From the NCBI GenBank assembly GCA_016125255.1, contig WGMD01000036.1, positions 1-33,147 of the forward strand: DNA of 33,147 nt, in the 5' to 3' direction. Made by a program: the position numbers and the translations under genes. Origin of the DNA: Planctomycetota bacterium. GTDB lineage: Bacteria; Planctomycetota; Phycisphaerae; Phycisphaerales; Zrk34. How positions within the stretch are numbered: position 1 is the first letter of the stretch; the number at the start of each line of letters is the position of its first letter. This document shows positions 15,901 through 24,600 of this stretch, piece after piece. Below the pieces are notes generated by a model, which saw only the letters and a list, made by a program, of their open reading frames with translations, ran no database searches and was not told the DNA's origin.

Positions 15901-17274
15901 TCACTCGAATCGCAGCGCCTCGATCGGATCGAGCCGCGACGCTTTCCACGCCGGATAAAACCCGAAGACGATGCCCACCACCGCCGAGACGCTGACGGCC
16001 GCAATGACCGCCGGCAGCGAGGTCGCCGTCGGCCAGTGTAGCAGGGCGGCGACGAGATACGATGCGCCGCGTCCGAGCAGGATGCCCATCGCCCCGCCCG
16101 CCAGGCACAGCATCACCGCCTCGACCAGAAACTGACGCAGAATGTCCGCCCCGCGCGCGCCGACCGCCATGCGCAGACCGATCTCCCGCGTCCGCTCGGT
16201 GACGGACACCAGCATGATGTTCATGATGCCGACCCCGCCCACGATCAGCGAGATGAGCGCCACGCCCAGCAGCAGATTCGTCATCAGCGTCGTCGTCGAC
16301 GCCAGCGTCTCGACCATCTCCGTCATGTTGCGGACCGAAAAGTCGTCCGGTTCGCCGGGGCGGATGCGATGCCGATCGCGCAGCAGCGTGCTGATCTGGT
16401 CGATGGCCTGATCGATCTTTCCGCTGGAGGCGGCTTCGACGTTGATCTCGTCGACGTTGGTGAACCGGACGGGCAGGGGGGTGTCGGCGGCCTGAGTGGC
16501 GGACCGTTCCGGGTACAGCGCGGTCGAACCGGGGTAGAGATTGTTGAGCGTGTTGACCTGCGTGAGCGAATCGGCGCCGGCGCTGCCGCTGGACTGATTG
16601 GTTTCCGACACGGACGAGCCGACGACGCGATACTTGATCGTCGACCATGGCGCGAGCACCACATCGTCCTGATCGAAGCCCATCATGTTCGCGCCCTTTG
16701 GCCCGAGCACGCCGATGACGCGGAACCCGACGTTCTTGAGGCGAATCTCCTTGCCGATGGGCGAGGCGCCGCCGAACAGTTCGCGCACCAGCGTCTGCCC
16801 CAGCACGCAGACTTTCGAGGAATTGCGCACATCGCGGTCGGTGAACATGCCGCCGTCGACGACCTGAAAGTCCTTCACGTCGATGAAATTCGGCGTCGTG
16901 CCGTAGATGAACATCGGCACCCAGTTGCGATTGGAGTACACCACCTGCGTCCGCGCCCGCACCACCGGCGCGACGTTCGACACCGCCGGGCAGTTCTGTG
17001 CGATCGCCTCCGCATCCTGCGGCGTGAGCGTCATCACGCTGCCGGCTCCGAAGCTGATGCCGCCGCTCGAGGCCGTCCCGGCCCGGACGGACAGATTGTT
17101 CGCCCCCATGCCCGCGATCGTCTGCTGAATCGCCAGCGACGAGCCCTGACCGATCTCCATCATGGCGATCACCGCGGCGATGCCGATGATGATGCCCAGC
17201 GTCGTCAGCACCGCCCGCATGACGTTGCGCCGCAGGGCATTGACGGCCGTTTTGACGGTTCGGATGGAACGCAT
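15901..17274 (-). CDS. MacB-like ABC transporter permease
   Basis: This 457-residue permease starts at 17274, just 2 bases after the stop of the ATPase gene. The first membrane helix is VLTTLGIIIGIAAVIAMMEIG. A periplasmic domain of about 240 residues (MacB_PCD type) follows, and three C-terminal helices form the FtsX-like domain (LLGVALISLIVGGVGIMNIM, VEAVMLCLAGGAMGILLG, VSAVVGIVFGFYPAWKASRL). RTREIGLRMAVGAR and DPIEALRFE are typical MacB end motifs. Classical MacB fuses ATPase and permease; here they are separate genes. It works as a mechanotransmission pump with the adaptor and TolC-type duct encoded next to it. Substrates in this class include macrolides, toxins, peptides and lipids, so none is assigned. 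Confidence 0.95.
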   Translation of the reverse strand: MRSIRTVKTAVNALRRNVMRAVLTTLGIIIGIAAVIAMMEIGQGSSLAIQQTIAGMGANNLSVRAGTASSGGISFGAGSVMTLTPQDAEAIAQNCPAVSNVAPVVRARTQVVYSNRNWVPMFIYGTTPNFIDVKDFQVVDGGMFTDRDVRNSSKVCVLGQTLVRELFGGASPIGKEIRLKNVGFRVIGVLGPKGANMMGFDQDDVVLAPWSTIKYRVVGSSVSETNQSSGSAGADSLTQVNTLNNLYPGSTALYPERSATQAADTPLPVRFTNVDEINVEAASSGKIDQAIDQISTLLRDRHRIRPGEPDDFSVRNMTEMVETLASTTTLMTNLLLGVALISLIVGGVGIMNIMLVSVTERTREIGLRMAVGARGADILRQFLVEAVMLCLAGGAMGILLGRGASYLVAALLHWPTATSLPAVIAAVSVSAVVGIVFGFYPAWKASRLDPIEALRFE

Positions 17275-17276
17275 GG

Positions 17277-18008
17277 TCAATGCTCCTGCGCCGCCGGGGA
17301 AGGGGCGGTTCGATCCGTCGCGCCGTAGGCGCCGTCTTCGATGACGCCGTCGCGGATGTGAATCACGCGCCGGGTCACCGAAGCGACATCGGCTTCGTGC
17401 GTGACGAGCACGATGGTGATGCCTTCCTGTTGATTGAGCTTGTGGAACATCTCCAATACTTCGGCGCTGGTTTTGGAATCGAGATTGCCCGTCGGTTCGT
17501 CGGCGAAGACGAGCGGCGGATGATTGACCAGCGCCCGGGCGATGGCCACGCGCTGCTGCTGCCCGCCCGAGAGCTGCGACGGTTCGTGATCCATCCGATC
17601 GCCCAGGCCCACCAGTTCGAGCAGCGCCTTGGCCCGCTCCTTCGCCTCGCGATCCGGGACGTTCCGCCGGCAATACGTCAGCGGCATCATCACGTTCGCC
17701 AGCGCACTGGTCCGCGCCAGCAGATTGAAGCTTTGAAAGACGAACCCGATTTTGTCATTGCGCAGGGCGGCGCGCTCGTCCGCCGAGAGGCGCGAAACGT
17801 CGCGGCCCTCGAACCAGTACTGTCCGCTGGTCGGCCGGTCGAGAAACCCGAGAATGTTCATCAGCGTGCTCTTTCCCGAGCCCGAGGCGCCCATCAAGGC
17901 GACCAGTTCCCCCAGTTGGATCGAAAGCGAGACGCCCTTGAGCACGGGCACTTTCACCTCGCCCAGCAGGTAGGTTTTGTGCAGGTCTTTGAGTTCGATG
18001 AGCGCCAT
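17277..18008 (-). CDS. MacB/LolD-type ABC transporter ATPase
   Basis: This 243-residue protein has all ATPase motifs: Walker A GASGSGKST, Q-loop FVFQSFNLL, signature LSGGQQQRVAIARALV, Walker B with catalytic Glu LVFADEPTGNLDS, and H-loop VTHEAD. The start at 18008 gives MALIELKDLHKTYLLGE, the normal beginning for this family. It drives the permease whose gene begins 2 bases downstream, and follows the adaptor gene by 38 bases. The 20-residue tail after VIHIRDG is Ala/Pro-rich and not part of the core fold. Confidence 0.96.
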   Translation of the reverse strand: MALIELKDLHKTYLLGEVKVPVLKGVSLSIQLGELVALMGASGSGKSTLMNILGFLDRPTSGQYWFEGRDVSRLSADERAALRNDKIGFVFQSFNLLARTSALANVMMPLTYCRRNVPDREAKERAKALLELVGLGDRMDHEPSQLSGGQQQRVAIARALVNHPPLVFADEPTGNLDSKTSAEVLEMFHKLNQQEGITIVLVTHEADVASVTRRVIHIRDGVIEDGAYGATDRTAPSPAAQEH

Positions 18009-18046
18009 GGCCGAATCCTTGCGCGATGTCTTACGCGCGATGGAGT

Positions 18047-19405
18047 CTAATTGCTGCTGCGGCGGGAGCGTCCGAATTGCGGCGCGAACGGGTTGGTCGC
18101 CCCGCCCGCCGATCCGCCGCCGGGGCGCTGCTCGCCGACGATGACGGCCATGCCTTCGGCGAGATCGTCGCCGCTCACCGCCGTCGTCGCGCCGTCGGTC
18201 AATCCCGTGGTGACGACCATGGGGCGGACCCCTTCGCCGTCGCGCACCCACAGGCGCCGATGCGAGGATGCGCCGCCGCCGTGGTCACCATGATGAGCGT
18301 GCTGGGCGGACCCGCCGCCGTCGGATGCGCCGGCCGATTCCGTCCTGGGTTTGGCACGGTGCTGCGGCGAAATCTGGTCTTCCTGCGGCGTCCAGTTCAG
18401 CGCCGCATTGGGAACGATCAAGACGTCATTGGCCCGCGCGATTTCGAAGGTGACGTTCGCGGTCATGTACGGCATCAGCGTGCCGTCGGCATTGTCGGTT
18501 TCGACTTCGACGGTGTAGGTCACGACGTTCGAAGTCATCGAGGCGTTGAGCCGCACCTTGCCGACGCTGCCCTTGAAGGTTCGCCCGCCGAACGTGTCGA
18601 CGGTGAATGTCACGGGCTGGCCGGCGTGAATATTACCGATGTCCGCTTCGTTGACCGCGACCCAGACCTGCATCTTGTGCAGGTCCTTGGCCAGCAGAAA
18701 CAGACTCGGCGCGCTGAGACTTGAGACGACGGTCTGTCCGATGTTGACGCGCCGGTCGATGATGACGCCTTCGACGGGGGAGGTGATCGTGCAGTAGCCG
18801 AGGTTCCGCTGCGTGCGATCGACCGACGCCTGGGCCTGCTCGACCGCCGCCTCTGCTTGCAGGACGTTCGCATTGGCGACGGTGACGTTCGCCGCCGCCG
18901 TCTCGTACGCCGCCTTGTAGGCGTCATAGCTGGCCTGCGCCAGCGCTTCGGAGGGGCCGAGCTTCTGCGCGCGGGTCCAATCGCTTTGGGCCTGCGAGAG
19001 CTTCGCCTTCATCTGCTCGACGTTCGCCTGCGCGACCGCCACGCCCGCCTTCGCCGCCGCGAACTGCGCCTTGGCGGCGGCGGCGTCGGCGCTGTAAAGC
19101 GAATCGTCGATCTGTGCGAGCACGGTGCCTTTGCGGACGACCGAGCCATAGTCGATCGTGTCGCCCTTGTCATCCTTGCCGAAGGCATCGATCCGACCGG
19201 CCACCTGCGCGCCGACGTCGATGACCTCCTCCGGCTCGATGGTCCCGGTGGCGCTGATCGACGAAAGCACGTTGCCGCGCTCGACCGTCGCCGTGCGATA
19301 TACGATCGGTTCCGTCTTGTTGTATCGGGCCCAGGCGGCGTAGGCGCCCCAACCGATGCCCGCCAGCACCGCCAGCACAATCACCCATTTGATGAGACGT
19401 TTCAT
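18047..19405 (-). CDS. MacA-like periplasmic adaptor with His-rich insert
   Basis: This 452-residue membrane-fusion protein has an N-terminal membrane anchor (LIKWVIVLAVLAGIGWGAYA) and the two halves of a lipoyl domain (IDVGAQVAGRIDAFG and CTITSPVEGVIIDRRV). Between them a long helical hairpin of about 120 residues (AAAKAQFAAAKAGVAVAQAN) reaches toward the outer-membrane duct, and beta-barrel and membrane-proximal domains follow. After the LNWTPQEDQ segment there is an unusual low-complexity insert of about 40 residues with AQHAHHGDHGGGASSH, which may bind metal ions. The tail is Gly/Arg-rich. It overlaps the marR gene by 4 bases (ATGA) and precedes the ATPase gene by 38, so it belongs to the same operon. 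Confidence 0.93.
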   Translation of the reverse strand: MKRLIKWVIVLAVLAGIGWGAYAAWARYNKTEPIVYRTATVERGNVLSSISATGTIEPEEVIDVGAQVAGRIDAFGKDDKGDTIDYGSVVRKGTVLAQIDDSLYSADAAAAKAQFAAAKAGVAVAQANVEQMKAKLSQAQSDWTRAQKLGPSEALAQASYDAYKAAYETAAANVTVANANVLQAEAAVEQAQASVDRTQRNLGYCTITSPVEGVIIDRRVNIGQTVVSSLSAPSLFLLAKDLHKMQVWVAVNEADIGNIHAGQPVTFTVDTFGGRTFKGSVGKVRLNASMTSNVVTYTVEVETDNADGTLMPYMTANVTFEIARANDVLIVPNAALNWTPQEDQISPQHRAKPRTESAGASDGGGSAQHAHHGDHGGGASSHRRLWVRDGEGVRPMVVTTGLTDGATTAVSGDDLAEGMAVIVGEQRPGGGSAGGATNPFAPQFGRSRRSSN

Positions 19406-19911
19406 GAATCACCTCGAAATGACTTGTCCACACAGCCGCCTTCCGCATCGCGGTGCGCAATCCACGATTCCAGATGCGCGGAAAGCCGGGTCAGCAGCGT
19501 CTGCAACTGCGCGCGCTGGCGCGCGTTCAGACAGGACATGAGCTCTTGAATGTGCCGTTCGTGCTCCTGAATGATCTTCCGGACCAGTCGCCGGCCGCGC
19601 GGCGTCAAACGAAGCAGCCGGGTGCGCCGATCGTCCGGCGAGGTCGTCTGATCGATGAGCCCGAGTTTCAGCAGCCGGCGCACGAGACTTGTCACGCTCG
19701 GCGGGCGCACAATCAGCCGGCTGCTCAGGTCGGCGTGACGCAGGACCCGCTCGCCTTCGCATTCCGCACGATAGAGATTGCGCAAGACGCCCCATTGCGC
19801 GCCGCTGATGCCGTGGCTGGCGAAATACGGGCGGGTGATCTGCCCCAGCAGCACCCGCGTGCGGATCAGCGATCGGTAAGCCGAATCAGGTTGAGCGGTG
19901 CGGACATTCAT
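19402..19911 (-). CDS. MarR-family transcriptional regulator
   Basis: This 169-residue protein has a MarR winged helix-turn-helix. Residues about 30-60 form the first helices (GISGAQWGVLRNLYRAE), 63-85 are the DNA-recognition part (LSSRLIVRPPSVTSLVRRL) and the wing is TSPDDRRTRLLRLTPRGRR. The C-terminal helix (ERHIQELMSCLNARQRAQLQ) is for dimerisation. It is the first gene of the export operon and overlaps the adaptor by 4 bases. An inverted repeat lies 5 bases upstream of its start, so autorepression relieved by a small ligand is the likely mode, as known for many MarR proteins next to efflux genes. Confidence 0.94.
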   Translation of the reverse strand: MNVRTAQPDSAYRSLIRTRVLLGQITRPYFASHGISGAQWGVLRNLYRAECEGERVLRHADLSSRLIVRPPSVTSLVRRLLKLGLIDQTTSPDDRRTRLLRLTPRGRRLVRKIIQEHERHIQELMSCLNARQRAQLQTLLTRLSAHLESWIAHRDAEGGCVDKSFRGDS

Positions 19912-19916
19912 GGAAG

Positions 19917-19936
19917 ATTGTTAGAACTCTAACTAT
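19917..19936. promoter_or_regulatory. Probable MarR operator (inverted repeat)
   Basis: Two 9-base arms, ATTGTTAGA and TCTAACTAT, are separated by AC. The inner six bases of each arm (GTTAGA / TCTAAC) are perfectly complementary and only one of nine pairs mismatches. A palindrome of about 20 bases immediately before an autoregulated marR gene is the expected form of a MarR site. It lies 5 bases upstream of the marR ATG, so bound protein would block RNA polymerase or the ribosome-binding region. No second copy was seen elsewhere in the window by eye. Confidence 0.75.
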
Positions 19937-20044
19937 CCAATGATAGCCCCGGCGGATTTGAGATGTCCACATCGCCCCCGGGACGCCAGGGTCGCGTTGC
20001 AAGGCGGACCCGCGCACCGGATCCATCGAGCATCGCGGATATAA

Positions 20045-20072
20045 AAAACCCACGGCTTTCCCAGTGGGTTTT
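20045..20072 (-). terminator. Hairpin with T-run, likely terminator
   Basis: AAAACCCAC at 20045-20053 pairs exactly with GTGGGTTTT at 20064-20072 around a 10-base loop. On the minus strand the stem is followed by further T residues (GTGGGTTTTTTAT), the form of an intrinsic terminator. On the plus strand the T-run is only four bases. It insulates the marR operon from anything transcribed leftward from the region to the right. Confidence 0.6.
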
Positions 20073-20183
20073 GACGATGGTTCGGACAAGTTCGGTTTGG
20101 TTGGGAACGATGAGGCGGCAGCAGCACATAACTAAGAATCGGTCGCGTCGGACATTGGGGCAGACTCGGCCAAGTTGGATTCC

Positions 20184-20576
20184 ATGTCAGTCAAATCTCA
20201 GTCAACTCCGTTGGCCGACGACGGAGTTCTGAGTGCGACGGCAAAGGAAGATGGATCGACTTGGCCGACACCTCGGCAACGAAAGACAAAGCATCATGGC
20301 TTACCGACGGATGAGAATCTTCTGAAGCTGGCAAGGACCTGGTTGGAAAATCAGCGGACGCTCTGGCCGGAGGCTACGGGGAGCGACCTACTGCCTGAGG
20401 CGACGGATGACACGCTTCGTAGGTTGGTGAACGACTTCAAAATGAGGTTTAGAACTGGCGAGGCTTCAGCGATCACTTTCCCGTCTCGCCTCAAGATCAA
20501 AGAGTTCGCTTATGCGTACTGTGGGATACACGCTGGCGTTTGGAGTCGTCGTCTGTATAATTACTCTGATCTGTGA
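20184..20576 (+). CDS. Unrecognised plus-strand ORF
   Basis: I do not recognise this 130-residue protein (ATG at 20184; another ATG 9 bases earlier is possible). The first 40 residues are polar and Ser/Thr-rich. From about residue 43 it is helical with aromatic residues (LLKLARTWLENQRTLWPEAT, then DDTLRRLVNDFKMRF) and ends with IKEFAYAYCGIHAGVWSRRL. Its codon use and the AT-rich 3' end differ from the high-GC neighbours. It is the only intact plus-strand gene in the window and it lies between two strong hairpins, so recent acquisition is possible. No ribosome site stands out. Confidence 0.5.
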   Translation: MSVKSQSTPLADDGVLSATAKEDGSTWPTPRQRKTKHHGLPTDENLLKLARTWLENQRTLWPEATGSDLLPEATDDTLRRLVNDFKMRFRTGEASAITFPSRLKIKEFAYAYCGIHAGVWSRRLYNYSDL

Positions 20577-20669
20577 TCATCTACTCGCTCGTTAACGTGC
20601 GAGTGTGGAAATGATTTCCGGATTCATCTACATTCAAAATCACGCTCGTCAACTGGTAAGAAAAAGATA

Positions 20670-20699
20670 CCGCCGGCCCGACGCATGTCGGGCCGGCGG
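20670..20699 (-). terminator. Strong GC hairpin terminator
   Basis: A perfect 13-bp stem, CCGCCGGCCCGAC / GTCGGGCCGGCGG, with the 4-base loop GCAT. On the minus strand the stem is followed by TATCTTTTTC, a T-run typical of intrinsic termination. It would stop transcripts from the methyltransferase gene about 180 bases upstream and, as a stem, could also slow plus-strand transcripts from the unrecognised ORF. Confidence 0.8.
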
Positions 20700-20841
20700 C
20701 ATTCAGTGCGTACCAAGGGAGGTCAACATGACTGTGGCCGACCCCAGTAAACTCAACATGAATCGAGGGCTATCATCGTATTTTGTGTATCGATCAGACA
20801 AATAGTCGCCTTCAGAAAATGCCCATCGAACATCATGATGA

Positions 20842-20863
20842 CTCGGTGCAGTGTTGCACCGAG
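20842..20863. repeat. Perfect 9-bp hairpin after the methyltransferase gene
   Basis: CTCGGTGCA and TGCACCGAG form a perfect stem around a GTGT loop. It starts 18 bases after the stop codon of the methyltransferase gene. No T-run follows on the minus strand, so it is either a weak terminator or an mRNA 3'-end stabiliser. Confidence 0.6.
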
Positions 20864-20881
20864 ATATGGACCTCATTTTTG

Positions 20882-21619
20882 TTACCTTCCTTGAACATGA
20901 AGGAGCGAAGTGGATCGCTTAAGCATCCGCAATGTGCCCCATGTGATTGCGCTGGCGACGAGGAGGGCCGTCCACGCGCCATCGATGATGAATTTGTGGT
21001 ACGTCAAGTAGTCTCCGTAGGCTTCCTGGACCGCGAGCGCGACGATGATGACGAAGAAGCCGTTGTACTCGCGCCGCAGAACATTCTTGAACGAAAACGG
21101 AAGATCCGCTGGGCGGTAAGCGCCGAAGCGCGGAATGAACGCAGGCGTTGCCGCGGCCCAACAGAGGTAAGCATCGCCGAATTTCGCACGTAGGAAGGCT
21201 TCCTCCGCAAAGATGATGCGCTCGTAGTAGAGCCAAAAGATCAGCGCATAGATTACGACCAGCCACCATTCGCGCGGAAAGAGCACGATCCCCAACCCGA
21301 CGATGAAATTTCCCAGATACAGCGGATTGCGAACTATGGAATAAATGCCCGTGGTGTTAAGTGAGTCGGCCACCTGCTCGTGGGTGTTTCGGCCGGATGT
21401 GCCTTTGGGTGTGTGCCCGATTGTCAATATTCGCACGGCGAGGCCCGTGAAACTGGTGGTCAAACATAGGGCTTCCCACACGTAGTCGAGCCTCTGACTG
21501 CGAATGTTGTGATAGTGGCGCATTGCCATCGCGCATAGACCGATCATCGCCAGTGGCAGATAACTGCGCCAACGAAAGAGCCAGTTTCCAGACCGCACGA
21601 ATTCTTCTTGCATGGCCAT
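20882..21619 (-). CDS. Isoprenylcysteine/phospholipid methyltransferase-family membrane enzyme
   Basis: This 245-residue integral membrane protein has about five to six hydrophobic helices. The family core is TTGIYSIVRNPLYLGNFIVG (about 89-108): R-(N/H)-P-x-Y-x-G, together with the downstream ERIIFAEEAFLRAKFGDAYL, binds S-adenosylmethionine in the ICMT/PEMT fold. The preceding TPKGTSGRNTHEQVADSLN block is what I associate with bacterial members related to Leptospira LmtA (lipid A 1-phosphate methyltransferase), so methylation of a lipid headgroup is possible. The start at 21619 has AAGGAGT six bases upstream; a second ATG 6 bases in is an alternative. It is a single gene between two hairpins and the efflux operon. 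Confidence 0.75.
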   Translation of the reverse strand: MAMQEEFVRSGNWLFRWRSYLPLAMIGLCAMAMRHYHNIRSQRLDYVWEALCLTTSFTGLAVRILTIGHTPKGTSGRNTHEQVADSLNTTGIYSIVRNPLYLGNFIVGLGIVLFPREWWLVVIYALIFWLYYERIIFAEEAFLRAKFGDAYLCWAAATPAFIPRFGAYRPADLPFSFKNVLRREYNGFFVIIVALAVQEAYGDYLTYHKFIIDGAWTALLVASAITWGTLRMLKRSTSLLHVQGR

Positions 21620-21697
21620 GCGTGACTCCTTGGGTGGATGGGCGTGATCAGAGACAGCGGCGTCGGCGCGCCGTCAATGGTTCACGCCATCTGGTTG

Positions 21698-24600
21698 CTA
21701 TTGATGGGGGCTGCTTTTCTGGTGTCCGACGCGCAAAGTGACCAGGAGCGTGGGCAGCACGATGAGGACGAGCAGGGGTTGCACAATCAGACCGGCGATG
21801 ATGCCGATGGCGAGCGGCTGGAGCATGGCGGAGCCTTCGCCCAGACCCATCGCCAAGGGCAGCAACGCGAGGATTGCCGCGAGGGTGGTCATGAGGATAG
21901 GCCGCATGCGGTTGACGCCGGCGGCGATAAAGCGGGCGGCGGGATCGTCGGCGGCGGGCAGGTCGTGGTATTCGGAGTAGTAGAAGATGGCGACTTCGGT
22001 GACGATGCCGACGATCATCGTCATGCCCATCATGGCGGTGATGTTCAGTTCCGTGTCGGTGAACCAGAGGCCAATGAATACGGCGGCGAAGCCGACGAGG
22101 GTGGTAATCATCATGGCGATGGCGGCTCGGAAGCTTTCATAGAGGAACAACAGGAGCGTGAACACCAGCGCGACGGCGGAAGAGAAGACGATCAGTAATC
22201 CGCGGAAAGCGGCGACCTGTTCAGCGTAAAGACCGCCAAGCGTGTAGTAAGTTCCGGCGGGGAGGACGCCGGGGCGGGCGAGAACGCCGATGATGTCGTG
22301 GAGGGTCGAGCCCATGTCTCGGCCGGTGATGCGGGCGGTGACGGCGACCATGCGCTTCAGATCATCACGCATGATCTGCGGCTGGCCGGTGACGACCTGG
22401 ACGCTGGCGACGCGACTGAGGGGGAACAGATGCCCATCGGGTGCCCGCAGGCGCAGGTGTTCCAGATTGCTGACCGTCGTGCGCTCGCTTCTGGGTATCC
22501 ATACGCGCAGGCCCACCATGGCGGGGCCTTGCTGGATCTGCGTCGTGACGATTCCGCTCAGGTCACTGCCGAGCATGTCGGTAATCGAAGCCGGCTCCAC
22601 GCCCTCCAGCGCTGCCTTCACGCGATCCACCCGCACCACCATCGCATCGCCGGCCAGCACGATGCCGTCTTTGACATCGACGACGCCGTCCACCTTCCCG
22701 ATGGCATCGGCGACCTGCGGCGCGGCGGCTTCGAGGAGCTTGCCGTCATCCGAAAAGATCTTGATTTCGATCGGCTGCGGCACGGCGGTCAGGTCGCCGA
22801 TCAGATCCTCCATGAGTTTGGCCAGTTCGATCTCCAGGCCGGGTACGCGATGTTCCACCCGCGTGCGAATGTCATCCATCACATCATCAAGTGATCGGCG
22901 CGGCTGCGGCTTGAGCTTGATGAAAAAGTCGCCTTCGTTCGCCTCGGTCAATCCGCCGCCGAGTTGCAGGCCGGTTCGTCGGGAGTATGTCCGCACTTCA
23001 GGCACGGACTGAATGATGGATTCAAGCTCGCGCAGCATCCGGTCGGTTTCGGTCAGCGACGTGCCCGGCTCGGCGACGTAATCGAGGATGAATCCGCCCT
23101 CGTCCATCGACGGCATGAATCCTGTGCCGACCTGCTGATAGCCGAAATACCCAGCGCCGAGCAGCGGAATGATCGCCAGAAGAATCAGCCACGGTCGGGG
23201 CAACAGGCGTCGCATCGTCCATTGATAGACGCGGTGCATGCGGTCGGTGATCGGGCCTCCCTCTTCTTCGTCGGCGTCATGCTGGCGCAGCAGATGCGTC
23301 GCAAGCAGGGGCACTGCGAGCCATGCAATGACGTACGAAATGATCAGACTCGCCGCCATCGTCAGCGATAGCGCCTTAAAAAATGCGCCGGTGACACCGG
23401 TCAAAAACGCCAGCGGCGCGAAGATGATAATCGTCGAGGCGGAGGAACCGGTGAGCGGGCGTGTGAACTCGGCGGCGGCGGCGTTGACGCGATCGTGATA
23501 GTGCCCGCTTCCACCGCGAAGGCGTCGGATGATGTGTTCGATCATGACGATGGCATCGTCGATGATCAGCGCAACGGCCGCCGCCATGCCTCCGAGCGTC
23601 ATGATGTTGAAACTCATGCCTAGCGCGTACAGCAGCAGTACTGTGATCGACAGCACCATCGGCACCGTCACGGCGGCGATCAGTGTCACCTTAATATTCC
23701 GTAGAAAAGCCAGTAGAATCAGCGCGGCCAGCCCCACCCCGATCATCACCGCATCGCGCACGCTTGTTGCCGACGCCACGATCAATTCACTCTGATCGTA
23801 CCATTTGGCGATGCGCACATCCTTGGGCAATCGCTCCCGAATCTCCGCCAGCTTCGCCGCCACCTCCCGCGCGATCTTCACCGTGTTGCCGCCGGGCTGC
23901 TGGTACACCTGAAACAGCACCGCCTCATGTCCGTCGGCCGTGACGCGGGTCCATTGCGGCATGGCGCCGCGTGACACGGTGGCGACGTCCTCGAGCCGCA
24001 CCAGTCCGTTGTCCCCGCTGCGCAGCACTGTCGCGCCGATCTGATCGAAGGCCTCAAATTGCGTGTCGGCGAGAATGAGGTAGAGCTTGTCGTGGTCTTC
24101 GGTGCGGCCGACCGCCGAGACGATGTTCGCCGCGGACAGCGCCTTGGCCACATCGTCCAGACTCATCCCGTGCGCGTCGAGCCGGGCCGGATCGACGATC
24201 ACCTGATACTCCGCCGTCTGCCCGCCCTGCACCAGCACCTGTGACACGCCGCGCACCGTCGAAAGCACGGGGCGAATCTGATAGAGCGCCAGATCACGCT
24301 GCGCCACTAATGACTGCGTATCCGATACCAAGCTGAATCCAAGCACGGGAAACACCGTCGGATCCATCCGGCGGACCTCGAATTCCGCCCCCGCCGGCAG
24401 CGAGCCGACAATCTGATTCACCGCCGACTCGACCTGGAGCATCGACGACACCATGTCCCGACCCCAGTCGAAATTGATCGACACCTCCGCGCTGCCCCGA
24501 CTCGTGGCCGACCGCACGCTCCGCACGCCCGGCACCGCACGCACCGCCTGCTCCACAGGCCAAGTCACCTCGATCGCCATACGCTCCGCCGGCCGGTCCC

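Larger units (their letters stand above)
20577..20881. other. Intergenic spacer with two hairpins
   Basis: No supported gene is present. The spacer holds two perfect hairpins (listed separately) between the convergent ends of the unrecognised ORF and the methyltransferase gene. The small plus-strand frame running through the first hairpin is not credible as a gene. Confidence 0.6.

Noticed and set aside
12165-15995. 1276-codon plus-strand open frame
   Set aside because: It lies opposite the histidine kinase and TolC-type genes, is Arg/His/Pro-rich with no domain, and is explained by the high-GC third positions of the real minus-strand genes.
19929-20129. Small minus-strand ORFs upstream of marR
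   Set aside because: They pass through the T-flanked hairpin and the marR promoter region and have no protein-like features.
20605-20805. Small plus-strand ORF
   Set aside because: It runs through a perfect 13-bp terminator hairpin and has no ribosome site or recognisable motif.
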